Source: Lolium rigidum (taxonomy: Eukaryota > Streptophyta > Magnoliopsida > Poales > Poaceae). From it: DNA of 64,000 nt. This document shows positions 55,515 to 64,000 of this stretch, piece by piece. Every line of letters begins with the position of its first letter. Position 1 is the first letter of the stretch. Both the position numbers and the translations under genes were made by a program. The notes beneath the pieces were generated by a model. The model made no database searches. It was not told where the DNA came from and saw only the letters and a program-made list of their open reading frames with translations. The DNA is taken from positions 97,852,292-97,916,291 of the forward strand of contig NC_061510.1 of NCBI RefSeq assembly GCF_022539505.1. The letters run 5' to 3'.

Positions 55515-57806
55515 TGAAAGATCGAGATGTCGCCTAGAGGGGGGGTGAATAGGCAATTACAAACTCTTTCGGATTTGTCTTGTAAGAATGCGGAATTAAA
55601 CTATCGTTTAGTTTACAAGCACAAACCCTAGATATGCTAAGCTCAACTAAGTATAACAATAACAACTAGAGCTAAGCAAGATAGGCACAAGATATATGTA
55701 GCACAAGTGATAGCAAGATATATATATATACTTCAAGCACGATGGCTATCACAAGGAAAGAGAGCTCGGGTATAGAAATAACCGAGGCACGCGGAGACGA
55801 GGATGTATTCCCGTGTTCCCTTGCTTTGCAACAAGGTACGTCACGTTTGGAGGAGTGGAGGTCCCACGAAGGATTCCCCGCGCCACGAAGGCTCACCCTA
55901 TTCTCCGAACCACACCCACGAAGGATAATGGCCCTTTCCTTATGGTTAGCTTTTCCTCCGCTCCGGAGATGGCAAGCTCCACAACCACTTCACAAGCTCC
56001 ACGAAGGAGAAGCCCGGGCCTCTTCACAATCTTCTTGAAGAGATCACCGGAGCACCAACCGCCAAGCCAACTAGGAGGTTTCCCTCCAAGAGTAACAAGC
56101 TCACGGTCTCTCACTCGAACTAATCGTGGTGGAGAGCTCAACACTATGCAATGATGCAAAGCAAGAACACTAGAGGTGTTCAACTCCTTCACTCTCAAAT
56201 CCCACCCAAGCAACAAATGCTAAGATGAGATTGGAGAGGAAGAACAATGGGGAAAGTCAACAAAAGACTCCAAGATCTAGATCCAAAGGGTTTCCCTCAC
56301 TTAGAGGAGAAATTGATTGGTGGGGATTGTAGATCTAGATCTCCTCTCTCAAATCCTCAAGAATGGGCAAGAATCATGGGGGGAATCAAGAGGGGAAGCA
56401 AAAATCTTTCAAGAGCAACAATGGAGGTGAAGAAAGGGGAAGAACTGACTCAGCCCAAGGTGGAAGAAGGGCTATTTATAGCCCAAGAGCAAATATAACC
56501 GTTGGGGAAATGTTGGGCTGAGTCAACCATCGAGGAGCCCGGTCAACCGGACCACAGACCGGTTCGCCCGGTGCAGGGGCCGGTCGGACCGGACCAGGGA
56601 CCGGAGTCACTTTGCGTCGTCCAGGAATTCCTCCGGTTGGCGCCCGGTTGGCGTCCGGTTGGCGACCGGTCGACCGGACAGCACGCCGGGCCCTCCGGTC
56701 TGTAGGCCGGCCGACCAGGCGGCAGACCGGATCAGTTAGGCGCACGTTTGCCGCCCGGTTGGCGACCGGTTGACAGGACTGCGCGCCGGACTGGCCGGTT
56801 GGGAGGCCGGTCAAACCGGGCGAGAAACCGGGCCAGCAGGAAAAACATGTTTTACTAAAACTGTGATAACTTTTGCTCCCGAACCCCGAATGACATGAAA
56901 CCAATTTTGTTGGAAAGATAACGACGAATAGAACCCCAACAGGATATTTTTAGATGTTTTTAGAGAGGGAGTCTCCCACCATCAAGAAACGGTGAAGACG
57001 TCCAAACTCGAAAACGCAAAAGAAGATGCATGTTGATTCCGTTTTCGAAGAACTTGGGCTTGTTGTAAAGCTAGCAACAAGCTCAAGAACCTCTCATAGA
57101 GGAACACCAAGAAGCAATAGGGATATGCAAAGTATGCAAAGGATTGAGCTCCCTAAGACGATGCGATCAAGTTACCCAACCGAAAGCCCCTCTTGATAGT
57201 GCGGCTATCTATCCTATAATCCGGTCTCCCAACAACCACCTTGAGACCGGTAAAAGGAAAACCTATCAAGGTCATACCTTTGCCTTGCGCATCCCGCTTG
57301 ATCTTGATGATGACACTTCAAGCTCTACACAAGCCGGAATGCCTCACTTGATCAATGTTGCTTCGTGAAGACTCACAAATGCTCCCCCATACACTATGAT
57401 GGGAAAGCTACATTGATGCACATCTTCACATGTCCATTATCACCAAATGGACGACAAGCTTCAAGCATGTGATCCACTCAAGATGCTCATCTTGAACTTG
57501 CCCAACTCAACCTTGTATCTTCTCATACTCACTTAAGATAGAGCATGGCTAGTATTGAGTTCCACGTAAGAACTCCATCTTCATTTCTTCTTCTTGATCA
57601 TATCACATATATATCTTCATACCGATGATCTTGATGCCAATACACAAGGTATACCTTTATCTTCATGGCATCCATACTTGAATCCAACATATGGAGTACA
57701 AGTAGTACCTATGGAATATACCTTTATATAAACTCAATGAAAACATTAGTCCATAGGGGTTGTCATTAATTACCAAAACCACACATAGGGGCAATATACC
57801 CTTACA
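55515..57806 (+). mobile_element. Solo LTR, 2292 bp
   Basis: It begins TGAAAGATCGAGATG and ends ACCCTTACA, flanked by CAACC (55510-55514, 57807-57811). It has no internal region or second LTR, so it is the product of intra-element recombination. It contains a leader-like block with GTCGCCTAGAGGGGGGGTGAATAGG and a segment dense in CCGG palindromes (56530-56840). The family is not assigned. It split a subterminal palindrome of the host CACTA element. Confidence 0.85.
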
Positions 57807-57811
57807 CAACC

Positions 57812-57885
57812 GCGACTAAAGGGTACCCTTTAGTCGCGGTTGGCCACACCAACCGCGACTAAAGGGGGGTCCCTATATAAAGCGG
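57812..57885 (+). promoter_or_regulatory. Mid-element subterminal repeats and TATA box before second CACTA gene
   Basis: GCGACTAAAGGG/CCCTTTAGTCGC and CGGTTGGCCACACCAACCG palindromes are followed by CCCTATATAAAGCGG (about 57872-57886). This is the same order as at the left terminus, where repeats precede CCCTATATATACC. Confidence 0.6.
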
Positions 57886-58867
57886 CGCTGAACGGCCGCG
57901 CCGAACACTTCGCCATTCTTCGTCTCTTCGCGCGCCTGAGGAGATCGATCTCGTCGCCACGCCGCCTGGAGGATCGTCGCCATGCCGTACACACGCCGCC
58001 GGAGCGCGCCACGCCGCCGTTCGTCTCCGCGCCGCCCTTCTCCGCCCTGCGCCCCTCCTCCTTCTCCGCCATGCGCCGTCTGCCTCTCTGCCGCGCGCGT
58101 GCTCGATCTGGTCGGGGCCGGCAGGCGCGCGCGCCGCCTCCTTCTCTGCCTTGCGCCGCCCCCTGCCTCCGCGCGCTCTGGCCGGCCGCTGCCCTGCGCC
58201 GCGCGCGCCCCTGCCCCGTTCCGCCCTGCGCGCCGGCCGCCTGTCGATCTCCACGCCGCGCCGTTCGCCATGCATGCGCATGATGGCCGGCGGCAGCGGC
58301 GGCGCCGCCCGCGCCGGTGTATCAGAGAGAGAGATCAGAGAGGACCGCCGGCCACACGCGCATGCAGTACAGAGAGAGAGGGAGAGAACCGCCGGATTTA
58401 ATTTTTTTGAGTTTTTTGTCTTTTTAATTTTAACTACATAATTAACTTTGGAATGTTATTAAGTAAAAATGAAAAATATAATACTTTGGAATGTTAACTG
58501 AAAAATTGACTTAATAAAAAATCCCTCTCTTTTTTTACTTAAGAAAAAATTAACTTAACTAAAATTTTGACTTAATAAAATTAAAACTTAACATATTATT
58601 ATGACTTAATAAAATTTTGACTTAATATGACTTAAATTTTGACTTAATATGACTTAAAATTTTGACTTAATAAAATTAAAACTTAACATATTATTATGAC
58701 TTAATAAAATTAACTTAACTAAAATTTTGACTTAATATGACTTAAATTTTACAAGAACTCAAAATAACTTAACATATTATTTGTATTTTTTCACTTTTAA
58801 AAGAACTCTAGAGTTGACTTAGAAATTTTGTCTTAAATTTTTTGACTTAACGAAAATTTGACTTAAC

Positions 58868-58927
58868 CACCGCGCGTATACAGAGGGGGCCGGCAGCGCT
58901 CGTCGCCCCCTCCGTATACGCGCGGTG
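58868..58927. repeat. Strong hairpin, 23-base arms
   Basis: Left arm CACCGCGCGTATACAGAGGGGGC (58868-58890), 14-base loop, right arm 58905-58927 complementary with a single A/C mismatch. It is in the untranslated leader or an intron of the second CACTA gene, right after an AT-rich stretch of repeated GACTTAATA words (58440-58860). Confidence 0.75.
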
Positions 58928-59191
58928 TTTTTTTGGGATCGAGAGGGGGCGGCGAGGGTTATGTGTCGTCGGCACCGCTACCGCCCTTTCGCCACCGCTT
59001 CGCCATCGCCACCGGTCTCTCGGTCACGCGGTCACTGCGAGGTCGATCGTCCGCATATATATACACATCTAATACACGCGTCCCCCCTCTCGCCTCCCTC
59101 GTCGCCCTCTCTCTTTATATGTAGATGTGATAATTAATGTTGCCATATACATAATTACTTAGTTTTTACTACATGTTTTCAGGACTGACAT

Positions 59192-61828
59192 ATGGCGGAC
59201 GATAGAGCTGACCCGATTATGGACAACTATGATCAAGAAGTTGAAGAACAGATATTTGGCATCATAAAAGGCGATATTCCTTATGTGCCGACCGAACAAG
59301 ATGAAGAGGATATTTCTTCTTATCTGAATCTTGACGGTCAAGATGAAGGCCGTCAGCAAGATGATGGGGAAGAAACGTCGATAAACGACGATCTTCAATT
59401 GCAAGTAGCAACTAGCTCCGGCGCCGATGTATATATATACATTTTGCCTCTGGTGATACAAACTTACTGATTTGAATAAATATGTGTGTACTAACACGCG
59501 CGACTCTCTTTCTTATTTTAGCCCTCGGCCGGATCGTCGAAAAAATCGAGTACGTCGTCGTCAAAGCGTGGCGCAACCAAGACGCTCAAACGAGGAGAAA
59601 CATATACCATCGAGGTTGTCGACAGTGCAACCGGCAGGCCGCTGGAGCCCCGAAGCACGCCACCAAGTTTATCAACCAATGCGGAGCCGTTGTTAGAGAC
59701 AACATCTCGATCACCCTCCAGGAGTGGAATGAGCCAAAGAAGGCACGTCTTGGTTTCACTTTTGTCGACAAGAGAACTAAAAAGGATTGCTTTAAAAAGC
59801 TTATGGAGCATTTCATCCTACCTCCGGAATACCACAAATTCGATGAGGAGGGTAACAAGATTCAGGAAAACAAGGAGAGGAGGAGGCTAGTCAAACACTT
59901 CGCTCTTGGTAAGATGGCCGATACATTCCGGAAATTCAAGCAAAATCTAGCCCGTGACTATGTCAACCAGAACAAGACTCCGGAATTCAAAGGACGAGTA
60001 TGAGAGACTTGAACATGATTGGCCAGAATTTGTGAAGCAGAAGAAATCGGAGCATTTCATTGAAATATCGAAAAAAATAAGGAAAATGCGGCTAAGAAGG
60101 AGTACAATCATGTTATGGGGCTAGGAGGGTATCGCTTTTGGGAGCCTAAGTGGGAGAAGATGGAGAACGAGCTGAGGAGGCGAGGAATCCGTCCGAGTAC
60201 GGAGGGATGGGACCGAAGGGCCAAAGGCTGGTGGTACGGGCATGGGGGAACGCTAGACCCGGAGATAGGGGCGTGTGTTTACGGGAACAAAATGTTTAAA
60301 CCCACCCAAGCCCTTATTGACGCAATGAGGGATGCTCAAGAGGGGAAGATCAAGTTCAACAGAGAGAACGACGCGCTGACAAGAGCCCTCGGGAATCCTG
60401 AACACGGAGGACATGTACGAGGCATGCCCGGGAACATTACGTGGAAAGAAGGGTTCTCCCAGGACGATGACCCATACGGTTCACAGAAGCCGTAAGAGAA
60501 AGTCGGATCGGGATGCGGATGTTGTGGCGCGGTTGGCATCGGAAGTCGATGAGATGAAGAAAACCCCGACTATACTAGTACAGGAGAGATCGGCAGTCGG
60601 GACGCATGAAGATCATCCAGCGGATCTCGGAAGCCGGCGGCGGAGAAGCGGCGTGGCTTCCACGGAGGTCCAGCCGGCTACGATGCACCGGAGATCCAAA
60701 TTACTGCACCGGAGCCTCCTCGCTACCCCGTGGACGATGTAAAGGAGATGAAAGAATGTCATCTGCATTATCCTACGGGAACATGTCCACGAAGGTAGCC
60801 ATCGGCAGTGCTTTACCATGTGAGCCTGGAGCACTCCACCACAACAACCCCATTGCAGATGGCTATGCTCGTGTCATGGTGGAGGAAATAGTCCCAGGGT
60901 TTGAGGACCTAGAGATTGACATTGCTACACCCGAAGGGGAGAGAAGACTTGGAGGTGTCAAGCGCCAGTTTATTCTCTGGAAAAAGAAGTTTACCAAGTT
61001 TCCAGGCGAGGCGCCAAGGCGAACAAGTCCACCCCCCTCCGGTGGTGGTGGCGGCGGTGGTGGTTCACCTACACCTCCTTCCACGTCAGCCGACGCCGCC
61101 CCCAATTCACCTCCGGCGGGTAGCGAGACGCCGCCCCCGGTCCTCGTCCGGCGGGTGATCGGACGCCACCCCCAATCCACCTCCGGCAAAGAAGCGAGAA
61201 GCGGTCTTGGGTTATTAACCCGGAGCCTTATGTACCTGCAACCACAAAGATACCAGAGCCATCACTAAAGCCTCTCACCCCGAGGCCTTGGGAACTTAGT
61301 GTGGAGGAAAATGCAGCGGCCGTGGCTGCTCAGCATGAGAAATGGAAGGCGGACTGCAAAAAGAAAAGAGAGCCCGAGCCCAAGCAAGTATTTTCTGAGA
61401 AGCAAAAGAGCTGGGCTAAGTCATTTTTGAACACACCGTCCCAAGCCGCGAAGAATCTGCCTGACGACTATGAACGTGAACTTTGTAGTCAAGCACTCGC
61501 GGTCAGGGGGAAACAAGTTGCCCAGCTCGGGGAACAAAGTAAACAGTCGATCGCCCCGCTCATAGTGAAAGCCGCCGGTCCGGACGATGCCCCCGATGTC
61601 ATAGCAGCTGCGGCAGCACGAGGATTGAGCGTAGCGAGTGCCACGGAACAAGCGGCCAACTTAGGTCCGACTCTTCGTGCAGCGTTAGGCCTTGATGAGG
61701 CGCCGGTGAAGGACGTAGTATTTACATATGTGCGGAATGGGCCTCTCGTCGAGCTCGCGCGAGGAAGAGGATCTACCTCGACAAATGACAGGTCTGCTAA
61801 ATTGGTACAAGGTTTACATACAACTTAA
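59192..61828 (+). pseudogene. Second CACTA gene, N-terminal and middle part (TnpA/PTTA-like accessory), broken
   Basis: It starts MADDRADPIMDNYDQEVEEQ, acidic. A likely intron is 59429-59521 (GTATAT...TTTTAG). The next exon is Ser/Lys-rich (SSKKSSTSSSKRG) and continues, after a shift near 59655, as FINQCGAVVRDNISITLQEW and LGFTFVDKRTKKDCFKKLME. Shifts near 60000 and 60075 precede GGYRFWEPKWEKMENELRRR, GIRPSTEGWDRRAKGWWYGH and GKIKFNRENDALTRALGN (60115-60495), the plant transposase (PTTA/En/Spm, Transposase_24-like) pattern. Then come GYARVMVEEIVPGFEDLEID and a Pro/Gly linker (60900-61190). An Ala-rich helical part (61301-61828) follows. Probably a DNA-binding partner of the TNP2 transposase. 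The stretch 57887-59191 before it is GC-rich leader-like DNA with no supported gene, then AT-rich. Confidence 0.7.
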
Positions 61829-62039
61829 AAACGCCAAAGACTATATTTATGCGGAAGTTAGACCTGAGCATCACTTCAAACATTACTATATAACAATTCA
61901 TCGGAGTGAATTGTTCCAGCTGTTCAATCTGCGCGAGCTCGACAAATCTATCATCAGTTGCTATGTTATGTAAGTGATTTATTAATTTCTACCCCATCTC
62001 GTTCATTGCCTCGCACTATAAATATATATATTGTCCTAA

Positions 62040-62893
62040 CTATCTTGTTGTGTACGCTATTATGCAGAATGAAGAAGCGGGAAATGCGAATAAGGCGCAT
62101 CCATGATGTTGGGTTCATTGACCCACAAATCGTTAATTCATATGTGTTAGAACACCACCCCACCGACGTGGAGGATGACCTGTGACGGTTTCTTATAAAA
62201 CAGGAACTCAAAAGTGATATTCTATTTCCTTACCATTTTGGGTGAGTGTTTCTGTTTTGAGCACATTCTCTTTTGTTTACTCCATGCATGGTATGTGGCT
62301 AATCGATGAGTTATGCATGATTGTGCATGTATCGTGTCCGCAGGTTCCACCTGGATTCTGCTAGTAATTCAAATTCAGAACTCCACGGTTCTCGTCCATG
62401 ACTCTCCGAATATGGATCCGAAGCATTGGGCCGACATGAGAAAAATGATGCAAAAGTAATTATTTTCATTCGTTTGCGCTCTATATCGATCGGCCTATTT
62501 CGTTCATCATTTCCTAATATCAAGTAACTAATTAATAACTCTCTTGTTCATTAATTTTCCTTGCCTCGTAGGGTTTGAAGACGGTTCGTAGATCAAAAGG
62601 TCGGTGAATTCAAAAAAGAGCTACATTTTAAAAGGGCAAAGAATGCGACTGGGGATATTCAGCCACCGGGGACCAATCTATGTGGATACTATGTTTGTGA
62701 GAGGATGCGGAGATACACCACTGAGCGGCAGCCGTCTGCGAACAACATCAGGAGGAATAACCTCCGGACGACGCTTAATCCAGAAGCTCGCTTCCGACCA
62801 CTTCAAGAGGAACTAGCTGGATGGTTCGCGAGGGAAGTCATCGATCCTAGAGGAGAACACTATGTAGAGGATGTAGAACTTTATATGCACTAA
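62040..62893 (+). pseudogene. C-terminal Ulp1/C48-like peptidase domain of second CACTA gene, broken
   Basis: Exon-like pieces: MKKREMRIRRIHDVGFIDPQ with VLEHHPTDVEDDL, ending in a TGA at 62183-62185; ELKSDILFPYHFG up to a GTGAGT donor (about 62240). After a CAG acceptor (about 62342) comes FH, an extra C, then WILLVIQIQNSTVLVHDSPN with PKHWADMRKMM. A further exon after an intron (about 62455-62572) reads FKKELHFKRAKNATGDIQPP, GTNLCGYYVCERMRRY (nucleophile Cys) and LQEELAGWFAREVIDPRGE, with the stop at 62891-62893. The His-Trp, Asp, Gln and Cys landmarks fit C48 cysteine peptidases. Such domains are found in grass transposon proteins. The in-frame stop and the indel at the His inactivate it. 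Confidence 0.65.
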
Positions 62894-63137
62894 ATATGTA
62901 TGGAAACTTGTTCAAAATTATATATGGTCATCCGATATTGAATATATATTGTATATTCCTCTTGAATTCTTTTTGGTTCTAATTTCAAATTTGTTTGAAA
63001 TTGTACATTTATATGCATGTATGTAGTACGGTAGAATATGTGAAACTCGTTCAAAATTAAAACCCAAAAGAAATAAAACAATACAAACTAAAAAAAAAAC
63101 AGATTTAGGGGGAGGGGGGCTAAACCCTAAACCTACG

Positions 63138-63300
63138 GCGGCCTTTAGTCGCGGTTGGCCAGGAGAACCGCGACTAAAGGTCCTCCGCCCCGAAGGACTG
63201 CTGGCGGCCACGTGGAGGCGCCTTTAGTCGCGGTTCGTAAAGAACCGCGACTAAACGGTGGGCCTTTAGTCGCGCTTGCTTGGTCGCAGTTGCGCAACCG
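63138..63300. repeat. CACTA right subterminal repeats
   Basis: CCTTTAGTCGCGGTTGGCCAGGAGAACCGCGACTAAAGG and similar pairs (63204-63255, 63262-63300) mirror the left end. Confidence 0.75.
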
Positions 63301-63350
63301 CGACCAATGGCAGTTGCGAACCGCGATCGAAGCCGTTTTTTCCACCAGTG

Positions 63351-63741
63351 AGATCGATGGAGATGTATGTACGTTTTCCATTGGAGCATAGGTACGTAGC
63401 GGATGTTCGCTAGCTAGCCAGGAAGATAGAAAGGGGGAGGTGACTGGCGGGTTGTGTGACCAGTCGTTTGTATAAATCTGGGTGTGCATGTTTGGTACGT
63501 ACGGACGGCCGGACGTGTCTCGAAATATATTCCCGCGTTAGAGAACCTCCACTCGAAATCTCCATGAGATCTGGTGTTTGCTCGTATGCCGCAGAAGTTG
63601 AGTTGAGTTGTAATCCAAACTATGTGTGCTACCTTGGTTTATTAAGTTAAAGTCGGATAATAAAGTTGTCTTTTATCTAAAAAAAATTATCATCGGGGGA
63701 GTATGAATCATAGCTTCTATTTTAGCTTATTTGGTTTTTTA
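63351..63741 (+). other. Flank right of CACTA element, 3'-UTR-like
   Basis: Continuation of 50153. TTTGTATAAATC, GTTGAGTTGAGTTGTAATCC and GGATAATAAAGTTG look like promoter-like or polyadenylation-type words. No coding region longer than about 65 codons and no recognisable protein. Confidence 0.25.
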
Positions 63742-64000
63742 GAGCATCTCTAGCAGATACGGCAAACCTCAAACCCTAAATCCGCGTATCAAGGCACTCC
63801 AACGCGGATTTGGGGTTCGAAAAACGCACACGGAGTTCAGAATTTCAGATACGCGATAAATAAACTGCAAATTTAAACATTTGATTCGGGCCAGGGATTG
63901 TTCATACAAACGTGGAGTTCAACAACAGCGGAGCCTAGTGCTCCGCTTCTCTACGTCAATGGCGTCGCCGCGGCGAACAAAATGCAGTAACGACCTACCG
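63742..64000. mobile_element. Left end of a DNA transposon, continuing beyond window
   Basis: GAGCATCTCTAGCAG followed by CTCAAACCCTAAATCCGCG and AACGCGGATTTGGGG is typical of grass Harbinger-like or related DNA elements whose ends read GAGCATCTC. Its other terminus is outside the window. Confidence 0.4.

Larger units (their letters stand above)
50154..63350 (+). mobile_element. CACTA (En/Spm) DNA transposon
   Basis: The 13,197-bp element starts CACCGGTAGAAAAAAGG and ends with the complement of CACTGGTGGAAAAAACGG, with AGA duplicated at 50151-50153 and 63351-63353. Subterminal repeats TTTAGTCGCGGTTGG, in both orientations, occur at about 50215-50400 and 63138-63300, and again in the middle. 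It carries a TNP2-like transposase (50757-54090), a small minus-strand gene (54227-54788) and a second plus-strand gene (59192-62893). All contain frameshifts or stops. A solo LTR sits at 55515-57806. Likely immobile unless helped in trans. Confidence 0.92.

Noticed and set aside
57859..58441. Several overlapping Arg/Pro-rich open frames on both strands
   Set aside because: A GC-rich leader produces long frames by chance; no homology or conserved motif. Treated as untranslated leader of the second CACTA gene.
58868..58927. Hairpin as a microRNA precursor
   Set aside because: Arms are almost fully paired with a short loop and no typical bulges; without small RNA evidence it is only an inverted repeat.

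Overview
The window is plant nuclear DNA, almost certainly from a pooideae grass with a large repeat-rich genome (Triticeae-like: wheat, barley, rye, Aegilops or a close relative). The reasons are LTRs beginning TGATACGTC with a tRNA-Asp-type primer site, a tRNA-iMet-primed chromovirus, a Tat-lineage Gypsy element with an antisense gene, and a CACTA transposon with TTTAGTCGCGGTTGG subterminal repeats. I found no intact host gene, no RNA gene and no prokaryotic feature. Essentially everything is transposable elements (TEs) nested in one another, plus small non-TE remnants.

Layout. (1) 1-10751: a tandem LTR / internal / LTR / internal / LTR array of a non-autonomous Gypsy family (family 1), with a partial first LTR and a truncated last LTR. 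(2) 10752-12338: the end of a GC-rich DNA transposon and a region with gene-like splice signals. (3) 12339-47695: a chromovirus-type Gypsy element (15.6 kb once its insertions are removed) with 4806-bp LTRs and a GTTCT target duplication. It carries two later insertions. One is a 6787-bp non-autonomous element (family 2; 16840-23626, duplication AAGAG) in its 5' LTR. The other is a 12975-bp Tat-lineage element on the minus strand (30019-42993, duplication CCATG) in its 3' LTR. (4) 47701-49408: low-copy-looking AT-rich DNA with a probable short Helitron. (5) 49409-50153 and 63351-63741: one flank split by insertion. (6) 50154-63350: a CACTA transposon (duplication AGA) with a broken TNP2-like transposase gene, a small antisense gene, a second broken gene ending in a Ulp1-like domain, and a solo LTR (55515-57806, duplication CAACC) inside it. 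(7) 63742-64000: the start of another DNA transposon.

Chronology from nesting and LTR comparison by eye: the outer chromovirus is fairly young (LTRs about 98.4% identical). The family 2 insertion followed (LTRs about 98%). The Tat element came last, because its two 385-bp LTRs look identical. The chromovirus keeps nearly complete gag-pol, broken by one frameshift just after the reverse transcriptase active site, and has an extra intact coiled-coil ORF upstream of gag. The Tat element has dead pol despite its recent insertion, which suggests it was moved by enzymes supplied in trans.

The most interesting signals are: a stem-loop with compensatory base changes directly upstream of the polypurine tract in the non-autonomous elements; a repeated polypurine-like motif with an inverted repeat in the same elements; gene-like promoter and splice structure inside the giant LTRs; the extra upstream ORF; and a duplicated subterminal-repeat/TATA cassette in the middle of the CACTA element that appears to drive its second gene.
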